In this document: in pieces, positions 1 to 11,700 of the stretch | How the letters are laid out: each line of letters begins with the position of its first letter | How positions within the stretch are numbered: the stretch's first letter is position 1 | Source of the DNA: Haliclona indistincta | Taxonomy: Eukaryota > Porifera > Demospongiae > Haplosclerida > Chalinidae | Length of the DNA stretch: 64,000 nucleotides | Assembly (NCBI GenBank): GCA_964017065.1 | Contig: OZ024783.1 | Coordinates: 15,360,902-15,424,901, forward strand | Reading direction: 5' to 3' | Notes under the pieces: model-generated | The model's database searches: none | The model's input: only the letters and a program-made list of their open reading frames with translations | What the model was told of the DNA's origin: nothing | Made by a program: the position numbers and the translations under genes

Positions 1-93
1 AGTGATCTGCTGATAGTTGCAAAACCAGCCAACAGATCAAGGTGAGATTGAATAAAATTAAGATTCACAAGTATAACACTCCTCTTGTTTCAG

Positions 94-3000
94 GGCACAT
101 CATCGCTACTATCGTCGCAAGCAGCAACATAGATTAGCTGAGATGTGGATCAGTGACGTCCAGGGAACTGGACTACCTCGAGAGAGATGTTCCTTCTTGC
201 TGGGCTGGCCAACAGTGAATGTAGTCGCTCAGTTTAGGTGAGTTGAATGAGTGAGTGAGTGATTGAGCGAGCTAGCAAGCAAGCGAGTACTTATAAACAT
301 GTACCTTTTTTCGTTACAGTTCACAAGAGGAGAAGCGTCTCTGGTATGAGTTGCTCTCAATGTGAGTACATCCATACTTCCACATATGTCAGTCACTCAT
401 GACCTTCTCTTACAGACATATTGACAAGATGAGAATGGTCCAGCAACCCAGTGAAATTTCCATTAGAGTACTCAACCATTCACGACCTAACGTATGTTGT
501 TGGCTTATAAACAAAATGTCTGATATTTGATGTCTTTTTTGCAGAATTCTGTTGTGCTACCTGAGTTCACACAAGCTGCTGTCTCAGAGAATGCAATGGA
601 CGTCATGAGAAAAGCTCTCGATAATTTCCAAATAACAGTACGTTGACGAGTGATTGAGAGTATCATCTTCTGGTATTTCTTTTTAGGACTCACCAATTAC
701 AGATTTTCAACTTTCGGTAAAAGTATCGAAAGACGACAAAGAAGAGATCCTCAATGGTGAGCTAGTATGTGCATGAAGCTGATCTTGTTTGATCTCTCCC
801 TCCCTCCCTCTTCCTCAGGATACGAGTCACCATTTGCTATCCAGACCTACCACAACAGACTACAGATGGATCTGAGTGGAGACGGCAAGCCTCAACAACT
901 CGACTTTATTCTGAGAAGAAAACCGTCCAGTGGAGGTACGCAATCATACTCTAATTACACACGTGTAAATGGATACTACTGAAATAATTTGTTGCATTAG
1001 GATCATCTGTCAGACCGAGCCTCATCAAGAGAATGTTCACTCGCAGTGGAGGAAACAATGAAAAGAGGAAGAAGTCGTCCAAGTGAGTGTTATTTTTTCA
1101 ATTCCATATGTAAACTAATTCTTTTTGTGCGGTTTCTTTAGAATATTTGGAGTGTCACTCAATGAAATTATTATCAACCATCAACTGCCTGAAGTCATAC
1201 AGGTAATGTGTAGCCTATTTTAACCTGTACGTGCCTGACGCTCTCTCTTGTTACAGGAGGTGCTGGTCAGACTATGGGTCGAGGGTCCTCACACTTTCGG
1301 TATATTCCGTCAAGGAACCAGTGTCAAGAAAGTGAAGGAACTCAAGGATGCCATCAATAACAGTGAGTTTGTGCATGGGTGTGGCCTGATGGTTGTCATG
1401 GTTACTGACTCGTTGTGTGCAGGATTACCTGTTGATATCAGTGAAGTTCATATACACGTCCTGGGAGCACTGCTCAAGGTATTGTGTATTTTGAAAGATA
1501 CCGCAGTATTGTATTATTTATGACTCACAGGACTTGTTGCGCAATGTTCCTGGTGGAGTGTTGTCTTGTGCGCGATACACTGAGTTTGTAGCCTCGAATG
1601 ACATTCCTGATCCAAACACACGAGCACAACACATCAAAAAGTAAGGCAGTGTGTGTCAGGTGAACTTTAGTTGATTTTATCCTTTTCTGACCACAGCAAA
1701 GTACTGTTAAAGCTTCCCAACGGCAACCAAGTGTTCCTCCATTACCTCTTCCCTCTCCTTCACCACATCTCGTCCTTCAAGGATGTCAACCAAATGAGCA
1801 CCACTAATCTCGCCATCTGCTTCGCTCCTAGCCTCCTCTGGCCGGACTCCTCATTGGACGTCATCAAGAACGAGGTTCCCGTACTAGTGGACTTCATGAT
1901 AACTCACGCCATGTGTCTTTACGACGATCAGCTCCCAGAGCTGTACAAACAAGTGGAGAACATTGTACCTGTTGATCTGTCAGAGGAGACCACCTTGAGA
2001 AAGATTGAGCTCATTCCACTGAAGAGTGAAGACGAAGTAGAAGGAAAAGTGCAAAGGTTTGGGCACCGTAGAGACGACAGTATGGACACCTCGGCTAGTG
2101 AGATGGACTCAGTCGATGAAGAAGAGGACGATGAAGATATACCGGAGACTGTCAGTGACTCTCAGCTGATCGGCCATGAAGGTATGTTGCCTGACAAAAT
2201 GAAGAGAAGGACTACACCTGCGTTTGTGGACGATAACTCGGACATGGAAGATGACGAAGGGCCTGTTTCACCGTTTGATGGTCACCCCATGTGGCGTCGT
2301 GTTGACTCAGCCGGAAGCACAAACAGAACTAACGTGTATTCGACTCGAGTACGCCATCGTTCGGGTGATTCTCTAGGCGGCAGACGACGTTCCATTGCAG
2401 CTACACAGTTACCCACCAGCATTCACTACTCTCCCGAGATGCAGCCAATAATGGGCGGCTCTCACTCTCAGAACTCCTCCATGTCCTCCTCCTCTCAAGG
2501 AGGTTACTCACCCAGCACACCGCACCACACGACCACCAGTAGCACTGGTGACAGCCCTTACCGTACCCCTCACTCAGAGCCAGCCAAGAGATCCAAGCAG
2601 ACATCAACACCTGCACAGAGCTCTTATCATGACCGATCATACAATGCACCAAGATTAACACACCAGTCCAGTGCATCACCTGTGACCTACTATGATCAAT
2701 TGCTTCCGAAAGACACTTCAAGAATTCCTCGTGTTTCCGATCCGTTAGTCCGTTCCGATGACCATGTACCTCATCCCTCTAGAGCCAGCAACCACTCCAT
2801 CAGCAGTCGATCCAGTTCCGGTAGCGAGCATCGTCCTCACTCTCGTACCAGCGTCACTCCAAAGGGCTCTGGAAGATCCGCTGTAGGCTCCTCCTCAAGA
2901 GGTAGAAAAAGTGCCTCTCCTGACCCGTTAGCAGAACTGGCCAATACACCACTCCACCAGATGGACCGAGAGTTCATCAAACAAGCCATCAGTCATCGCT

Positions 3001-4193
3001 TTGGAATCTCATCCGTCGACTTTCCTCAAGCTCACGAAAGACGGCAACGTTCACACACTCATCACGAATTAATTTCATCCTCGTCTTCTTCGGCCAGCAG
3101 CAAACAGCAGCCTCCACAAATAACAAAGGGTCTAAACATACTGGGAGAAGATGAACCAGAAACAAAGGTGGTGCCTCGTAAGAGTGGTGGTCAGCTGACT
3201 GAGTACCCGTACAGGAGTAGTGGCGCCATGAGACCAGCTGGAAGCAGCAAGGTGGATGTGGACGATAGACCAGAAGCAGAACAGCATCTACTCAGTCTTC
3301 CTCGTAAGAGACCAGACGACCTCACAGTGAACAACAATTCAAAAGGTGTCTTGTAGTTGTACGGACAGCAAGCAGAGCTTGTTCAAGTCGGGTTGGTATC
3401 TCCGAGGGACTCCCAAATGACACTGGCCAGTGGAGGCTACAACTCAGACACAGAGTCCTCTCCTAGCCGTACCTTGAGCAGACAAAGAGAGAAGATGAAG
3501 GAGGTGACCAGCCCTGGGTTATCTTATGGACGACCTGCTCGTACTGTCAAACAACCGTACCCAATGGACCTGTCGAAAACAGCTCGCAGCACCAACGAAC
3601 CTGCTACAAGAAGACAGAAACAAGTAGTGGAGATACACCCTAACCACAAGCCAGTGTTCACTCCATCCTACCCCACGGAGAGTAGAGGACAGTCCTCATC
3701 TGCTGCTGGTCCTTCCTCAGACAGTAACAGAGCAGCCGGTGCAGTCGCTGAGCGCGCCCCTCAGAAGATAAGAATGCAGCGAAAGGGATCAGAGGGGAGA
3801 GTGGAGATGGCAAAGATCAAGCTAGGCCTAGTGCAGGATGAGGAAGGCATGAGATCTGAACCAGGAGAGGAGAGAGTGGGTCAACCAGCACAAGAGAAGC
3901 GTCAAGTATGGGAGGAACTCTCCAAGAACATATCTCGTGCTCAGATCAGAGAAACCAGTCGAACTCAGAAAGGCACAAGACAAGAGATGACACCATCATA
4001 TGCTCCACATGCTGTACTCCAAGTATCATCTGATCATAGCCGCAAAGCTCGCTCAATGCCTAACTATAATCGCAGCAGGGTAGTCAGAGCCAGCTCTTCT
4101 CCTCACGTCAAAACTGTTCGTGTAGTAAAGTACGAACTACCAACTGTCATGAAAACACGACGAATTAACATGACGACTTACAATAAGGTGTAG
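94..4193 (+). CDS. ARHGAP20-like Rho GTPase-activating protein, 5' end outside window
   Basis: Spliced gene entering from the left. Exons by GT-AG signals and phase: 94-237, 320-361, 416-491, 545-637, 687-756, 819-935, 1001-1082, 1142-1202, 1257-1362, 1423-1478, 1531-1640, then 1697 onward; introns are 49-82 nt. The order matches vertebrate ARHGAP20: end of a PH domain (LLGWPTVNVVAQF, then EEKRLWYELL), a Ras-association region (GYESPFAIQTYHNRLQ), then RhoGAP. In the RhoGAP domain GIFRQG carries the expected arginine finger, followed by LLRNVPGGVLS and NQMSTTNLAICFAPSLLWP. The domain should stimulate GTP hydrolysis by Rho-family proteins. A long Ser/Pro/Arg-rich, probably disordered tail follows. 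An in-frame TAG at 3354-3356 splits the tail, but the frame stays open to the TAG at 4191-4193. A 72 nt GTAAGA...CAG intron (3304-3375) would remove the stop in frame. Family call firm; tail structure uncertain. Confidence 0.85.
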
Positions 4194-4639
4194 CGGACTA
4201 CTGTCACTTGTTACTGTTCATTATCAATCACTGTGTCTACTTCTATTATACATCTTGTATTAATAATTTATTTGAGTGTACAATGTCGTAATAATAATAT
4301 TTTGATACCTTGAAACTTATTGCCGGTCATGTATCAGAGCACCAATGCTGATTGTTGCATGTACTCACCAGCTCACTGCTAATATTGATGCTTCACTATT
4401 AAAGGTGACACTAGTGCGATGATTATTGTGCTTGGACGATATTACAGATTATGTTAGAATGTACTATTACAGTAGTACACCGCATGCAGCAGAGATAGTG
4501 CAATCATCACGTGATCAGTTGAGTAGTACGGACGTATCCGTTGTTTTACTATTGTTACTCCCCCGCCCTAAGGCTAAGCCGAGTTGCTAGCTCAGCGCGC
4601 TCTCTTGAGTCCCAACTTCTTCTTCTGTGTTCTGTTACC
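4194..4639. other. Intergenic, 3' flank of RhoGAP gene and 5' flank of Roc-COR gene
   Basis: No coding sequence seen. An ATTAAA hexamer at 4398-4403 is a possible poly(A) signal. From about 4360 the sequence is paralogous to 56808-57111, which precedes the second ankyrin-Roc-COR copy, so this is a duplicated promoter-proximal segment. On the minus strand both copies keep an AGCTG|GTGAGTAC donor-like site just before the homology weakens. Confidence 0.5.
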
Positions 4640-5683
4640 ATGACTTCGATCACCAAGCATATGCATCAGGAAGAATTGGTTAGTGATCAAACATGTTGGT
4701 TAGTCGTGTAGTTCTGATGCTGTACGTGTCAGTCAGTGTGTGAGCACTGTGTGATAGTGAGGTGGTCATATCACTCAGTATGGGATCAGTAGTTCATTCA
4801 GGATGGAGACTGTATAGCAATCATTGTCTGATACTGATTACATTATGTTGTGTTCTACTCACAGAATAAGGATCTCTATCAGGCTTGTTATGATGGTGAC
4901 GTCAGCAAAGCAAAGGAGCTCCTTGCTAGAGGAGCTCATGTTAACTACCATAATCCTGATCTTTACAATGTGAGTATTGTTAGTGGTCACATGACATGAT
5001 GTGTACTAGTAACAGATTCACACATCAGTATCTACTACCACACACAGTCAGTGGTTGAGCATTTGGTTCTGTATGTCTGTTAGTGTGTCCATCATTGACT
5101 ACATGTACTACATGTGAGATATTTCTACTAGATACATCATCCCATTCCTACGTACATTGTTGTTACACCTGACAAAGAAGTGCATCGATGGTCAAACCAT
5201 AGTTGACTTTGTCTCAGTGTCAGGCTAAATGGAGTGTGTGCCATGCTTGTACATGTACTGTTTAATAACCTATTTATACATGTGCTTTGCTGTTTCATTT
5301 TGACTGTTGACTACATGTCAGTCGAACACTACTTGATAGTGTGGTGTCGTGAGCTTTCCATTCCTCTCTTTTGTATAATGTGAGACATTGTGAGTGAGAA
5401 CATGTATATAGGAGCAGTAAATGGAATGATGTAGGCATTGATAGATACATGTACATCATGGAGGACACTGTTTGATCAGTGCAGGAGACTTACTTTATAG
5501 CTCAATATTTTTATTTTGTACTCATTTATTACCACTCACTGTGTTATTGTTGTCATTATTCTCTACTATTATACAGTTCACTCCTCTTCATACTAGTTCA
5601 AGCAATGGATACTCCCAGGTTGTTGACCTTTTACTGTCACAGCCTGGGATAGTGGTTGACTCACGTGATCAGGTATGGTAATA

Positions 5684-5726
<43 letters not shown>

Positions 5727-8700
5727 GGTATGGTCAGTGTGACAATGTGTAGTGTCAATCATATTGCTTGTAGTGCGCGTTCCCAGAAATAAGCAGACAC
5801 GGAGTTGACTACCGTACAGCTAGAAATTTTGGTGGACTAAAATTTTGGCGAATTGCCTAAAAACTGATTTTGGCGATTAAAATTTTGGCGAATGAATGAT
5901 GAAGCGGAAAACACACCCACTTAATTACTAATTACGATGACGCACACGCGGTACAATACGTACTGTTGACGCCGCTCCGATCGAGCACACGCCCTAGCTA
6001 TAGCCTACAAACGCCCTACATGTGTTCTAGCATGGATACCTTCAAAGTAGATGCTATGGTCCGTGGATACCACGAGTACGAGAAGATCTGGAAAGCCGCC
6101 AAGGGGGAAAAACTGGAGTGTATTCGAGAGGTTAGCAATCGTGTCGATGTCTTTGCTGTTGCTGTTATCAAGTCGGAGAAGACTGTCGGGCATTTGCCAA
6201 GGAAGATTTCTAGCATTTGTTCAATATTTTTGCGTCATGGAGGCAAGATAACATGTGAGGTGTCTGGATCGAGAAGGCACTCAAAGGATCTTACTCAAGG
6301 AGGTATGGAAGTTCCATGTAAGCTTGTGTTTGTGGGGAGCAGCAAAGACGTTGCCAAAGCTAAGAAACTGATAGAATCGTCAGCACTTAGCCAGGCATGC
6401 TCTATAAATGCCACCAGCCACCATCAGAAAGACCCAGCTGAAGTATCAGGACCTCAAGCTAAGAAGACGCCACTCACATTAGTAAATGCATCATGTCGCA
6501 TACTTGGTAGCGATGAACAAGATGAGGTAATAATGGGAGAAAGGTTGACAAACCTACATGTAAATTTGCCCAAGAGCTTTTAAAGAGTTAGTTTCCATCT
6601 CTTATGGGCCTAGAATCTACGCTTCTTGTAACTAAAGAGTGCTTCAAGACAGCAGGAACCACCAACAAGCTCCAGATCTTATTTTGTCGAGGAAATCATT
6701 GGATCACAGTTTCGAACATCAAAACTACTGTTGTACATGTATACGATTCAATTTATTCTACTATTGACAAAGCTACAGATAAACTCATCTACCGTCTCTT
6801 CACCGATTCAACTAAGAGCACTCCTCCTATGATAACAGTCTATCGTTTTCAGAAACAAAGAGGTAGCAATGACTGTGGATTGTTCGCCATTGCAGTTGCT
6901 ACAGCAATCGCTCATGGCCAGGATCCAGCAAAGATTAAATTCATACAAGCTGCAATGAGACTCCATTTTGTTTCATGCATGAAGAACAACAAATTAGAAA
7001 TGTTTCCAACTGCAGCTGATTGCTAGTAGACATCATTTTTTCATTCAATAACACAATGTACAAGTAATTTAATACACATTTTTTCATTCTATAACACTGT
7101 GTACATTTAATTCAATCAATAACACCAGCTGCTCGAAAACCATTCTTGATCACATCTTGGCGGCCTTTAAAATGATCATACAATAGAATCATCCACTTTG
7201 CCCCCAATGGTTTGACCACACTCAAGTTAAGATTGACCGGTTGAATTTCAGTTCCCTTCTCTAGTTGAGTGCAAACTTGGGTAGAATACCACTCTTCAAA
7301 TCTTCCACGCAAAAATTTCTTTGCAGGCTTGTTCACACTAAGATCTAGCGGCTGCAAGCGATCAGTACAGTTTGCTGGAACCAAGACAACATCAAAATGA
7401 TTGCTATATCCAGTAGCTTTAAGAAGTCCTCAGTACACTGACCGTTAAAATTGTCAAAGATTACCAAAGCAGGATGGTCAGGTTGAAGTTGAAGTTCTGC
7501 CCTTTTCTTAGTGGTATAAGGAATCAGAACATTGTGTGCATAGCTGTTCATTGTTTTTTCATTGGACCAGTGATTGATTGTATACGTCAAATCCCAGTCA
7601 GAAGGAAATTTCACACCAACAGGGAGACAACGTGAAGTCTTTCCCTTGTATACCAGCTGAGGAGGGAGGAAATCGCCAGCTAGAGATGCTCCGAAAACAG
7701 CAGTCAGTTGTCTCTTGTCGTCTGAACCCACAATTTCAATTCTTTTGCTTCCTTCTTTCTCCATCGTCCAAGATGATACTGGAACATAATGGATACCTGT
7801 TTGGTCCCAATTTATCACTAATTCATCGGGTATCTCATCCATTTCGATGACACTCTTAATATCATGGAGATATTGTTCCTTTAACAGCTCAAAATCTTCC
7901 ACCTCTACTTTTGCCTTCGTAGTCCCTCGTCTTTTCACAAACCCCATCCGATGCAAAAAGTTCTTGGCCCAGTACTTATTGATCTCGACATGACCTCCAG
8001 TACCAGCTAGGTAACGATCACCCTCACTGGCTACAACACCGCTTGCAACACCGACAACCACAAATGTATTGACTACAGCTCCTCTAGAACGCATGGCACT
8101 GACATATGATTTCACATTCTGGTCCAATACTTCTCCCAAAAGCAAAGGACGTCCCCTCTTTTTTGCAGGAAGTTCAAGCACGGCAGTATCATTCTCGGAC
8201 TTTCTTTTCTTGCTTAGCTCGAACAAATAATTATTTTTCAGTCTACGAACAGTAGTTTCCTTCAAGTCACATCCTTCGTATTTCCCAGAAAAACGGCGGA
8301 TTGTAGCTGTAACCCCATTCTCAGCTGCTCGTTTCCCGATAAGAGCCCTTTGTGATGGTGTCAGCTTTACGTAAGGACCACGTTCGCCACGACTAGTCTT
8401 TTCCAGATCAGGTTTGATCTTCTCATTTACAGCGCGTATGGTCTGTGGCTGTAGTTCCTTGCTCAGAGGACCGTGTGTGTCAGGCAGATCACTCGCAGCT
8501 GACTTCTTGAAGTAACGTAAAATTCCCACGGACATCTTGACACTGTTCGCTAACGACGCTAAGCACGTGTAGCATATACCACCCACGCATAATTATTATC
8601 GAGATTGGCGATTAAAAATTTGGCGATTACAGTCCAATTCGCCAAATTCGCCAAAATTTTAATCCACCAAAATTTCTAGCTGTACGGTATACCGTCACAT

Positions 8701-11700
8701 GCTCCGTACACGTCAAGCCTCAAAATCAATATGGACAGCATTGAGCAATGATTCTTGTACATTTTGACAGTTGTCAACTTTATAACCTAAACCAATTGTT
8801 AGCAGTTTTATCAAAATTTTAGCCTGTTCAAATTTAAAAAGAAATAAATAAAAATCTCACAACATAACAGTTGATAAATATAATCAATAGGCAATGAATA
8901 TAATTAACCCTTTAGGGCCTATAGCGGCTTTAGCCGTCATAATTGACTCCACCTACTGTAGACGTCATAAATAGTGTGAAAAGTGGTCTAGAAAGATCAA
9001 ATAAAGTTTAATTGCAAAAGCTAACTTTACCTGAAAAAACTCACTGTTTTTCGCCGCACCCCCCCACTAAAATATATAGAACGGGGGATTTTTAAAGGGG
9101 GGTGTCCCCCCTTTAACCCGGGGTTCGAAGGGGCGGAGCCCCTCGCCGCTTTCGGCATTTTTGGGGCTTCAGGATGCCCGGAAATGCATACTTGGGCATA
9201 GAATATGGTCTAAACTATGCTGTTTGCTCACCTGGACACCACCAGGTTTTTGTATCAGTGACCAGGGCTAAACGAAGACCAAAATTGGCTAAAAAATGAT
9301 GAGGTCGCAGCACTTAAGCGGCTTCAGTTCCGAAGTGGGAGTGGCCAACTCAGAGTTTAGTACATGGTCGTAAACTTTGACATGCCAGGAAAAAACAGTG
9401 CTAGTTTGGAACAGCTAGCGTACTGCATGTTGTAGAAATCGCAAAACAACCTGTCAGTTTAGAGCAAGCCGAATTTTCGTCAAAATAATTCAGTCACTAA
9501 AGAGTTAATGAATGCATGTCATTAGGAGGGGCAACGAGCTATCCAGCAGATCCAGCTTTATCACGGCTCTGCTGCTTCAGCGATCCAATACTGTATTGTT
9601 AGCCAACTCCTTATGACTTCTTGAATGTGTAGAAGACTGTTAAAACATTATTGTGTAAAAATTGTACTTGACCGCAAAATGTATTGGACTTCTGGCAATG
9701 ATGTGCTCATCGATCTGTATGAACAATATACAGTGCTACAGTGATCTCATCATAATGATTGTTCTCTTGCTCTGGCTTCTCCTTAACTGGTCCACTAGCA
9801 GACTATTGCAGCACATGTCAAATGATAATAGTATTTCCTGTGATCTGTAGTCAGTAAACTATTGTAATGTGTCATACTGTACTGGTACACACAATATCAG
9901 TCACCATCTGATACTGTAATACACTAGTTACTGAATGTTTTATTGTGTGTATTTGTAGTATAATGTTATTACCAACAAGACCAGTTACCATGTGTTGTGC
10001 TTGACACCACTAACAAGCTCACACTCAATAATCATGTGTTCTTCACTTGTTGTTTATTCTATAGTTTGATTGGACACCACTTCATCGCTGTGCATACTTT
10101 GGTCATGTGGCAGTAGCTCGGCTGCTTGTTTCTGCAGGAGCAGCTATTGATGCAACCGATAATGTGAGTATACTTGTGTGTCTAGTGATACTAATATGTT
10201 GTGTTGTTGAGCAAAGCTGTTCTCATGAAACACAGTACAACTAATGTAAAGTGCTTCAGATTTTGTCAGCTTCATGAAATATAATTTGTTTTTTCTGAAT
10301 TTAAAGCTACATGTAGGCTATCTCTAATTTTTTATTGATAGTGGTGTTTATTTTGTGATTGTTGTTCATGTGATTTGTGCTCTACAGTAGTAGATACCGT
10401 AGATCAGGAAATTTTGATCGTCAAAATATTTTCATTTTTCGTCCTAGTGACGAAAATTTTGATCACCGAATAGATTCATTTGTGTGCTTCGGTCGGTAAG
10501 TGACTATGTGTTTCATCAAAAAAACACGGCTGTTTGCAGTCTCACCGCTCAAAAATCACCACAATATATCTTCAAAACGCTTGGGTTTGCAATTCCTATT
10601 CTTCAGGTAGACACCTACGAAGTCGGGAGAGCCTTGTGTCGAGTGCAACGGGCATGCTTTCCTAATAGCTTCACCGCTGATAAGAACATTACTGTAACCA
10701 CGACGAGCCTGAGCAAGTGCAAAATAATGAGACCGAGCGAGCACGTTGTACTCACGCCGCCTGATCCTGCCGCTATACCACTACAGCCTGCTGAAAGTTA
10801 GTTTATGTACTGCCTGCAGCTACACGTGTATTGCTGCTGCTGTTGCTACTCAGTGCTAGTACTATAGTGAGCATAATTATAATAGTGTTGAGTAGCAGCT
10901 TTGAGCAGTAATTGCTGCTACTGCAACCACATGACAAAACTGCTGTAGCAACTGCGTCCCGGGTATGTGTTCCATGAGAACTCTAGTATCCCACCGTTCA
11001 AGGTAAGTGTCCACACTATGTGCTTTCAAAGAGCTAGTTTTAGGTTCGTGTCGTGTTTTTGTGTGCTGTTTGAAGCTTGCAACTTGAAGTGGACCTACTG
11101 TTGCCCGACATTTTAATGTCATAGGTCTAGTGCATACTTCTTGTTGCTTTTTAAGAAGCGTCAAGTTATGCTTTGTAGTTATAAAACTGTGTTGAATATG
11201 CTTTGTGTTAGGTCCTTTCTGTGTTTTAAAAGCGGTGTAGCTTCCAGTGAAATCTAAAGACGAATGACAAACATTGACACTTTACGAGGCGTCCAGGAGC
11301 GTGCTGTGGCTTGACAAAGGTAACTAAGGTTTCGCTTATACCTTGTTCTTTGAGCCAGGTGAATTTTAAGTCCTTTAGTAAACGCCGAGTGCTGAATATT
11401 AGCTCAGTTAAGTACAGCAGTTGTTCAAGTCGAGATCTTCAACAGCAGCCGTTACTCATTAAACCACACCCCTAACTCGTGACGACAGAACTAGTAAAAT
11501 TTTACCGTTTGGTGTGCACCGTAAACGTGAATCTAAAACTCACTAATAACATGCACTGTGTCTGTCACTAATAGTTGTCTTGATGATGTAATAGCAGCTA
11601 CTATAGAGGATCTCAATATTGATTCATGTGTACGTGTCATTGTTTATACCGTTCATTTGAGTGTGTCCTAACCAGTGCTGTTCTGTTACTCTTACACATG

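Larger units (their letters stand above)
5812..8687. mobile_element. Pogo-like DNA transposon with HIRAN/Ulp1 passenger coding, decayed
   Basis: Terminal inverted repeats begin CCGTACAGCTAGAAATTTTG at the left and return as the reverse complement at the right (...TTTCTAGCTGTACGG). They continue with AAAATTTTGGCGAAT repeats. A TA dinucleotide flanks both ends (5810-5811 and 8688-8689). The paralogous intron at about 58260 lacks the element and reads through the target, supporting a TA target duplication. Two convergent coding units lie inside: a HIRAN-like/Ulp1 reading frame on plus and a DDE transposase on minus. Both are broken, so this copy is inactive. It sits in the intron between ankyrin exons 3 and 4 of the Roc-COR gene. 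Confidence 0.85.

Noticed and set aside
3354..3356. Stop-codon readthrough in the RhoGAP gene
   Set aside because: The TAG context (TTG TAG TTG) lacks the usual CTA readthrough signal; an intron containing the stop is simpler.
9525..9640. Possible extra exon after TCATTAG
   Set aside because: The paralogous copy at 58575 has lost the AG, the translation does not resemble an ankyrin repeat, and the exons on either side join in phase without it.
10398..10480. Possible transposon end TACCGTAGATCAGG with GACGAAAATTTT repeats
   Set aside because: I could not find the inverted partner or a target duplication, so no element is claimed.
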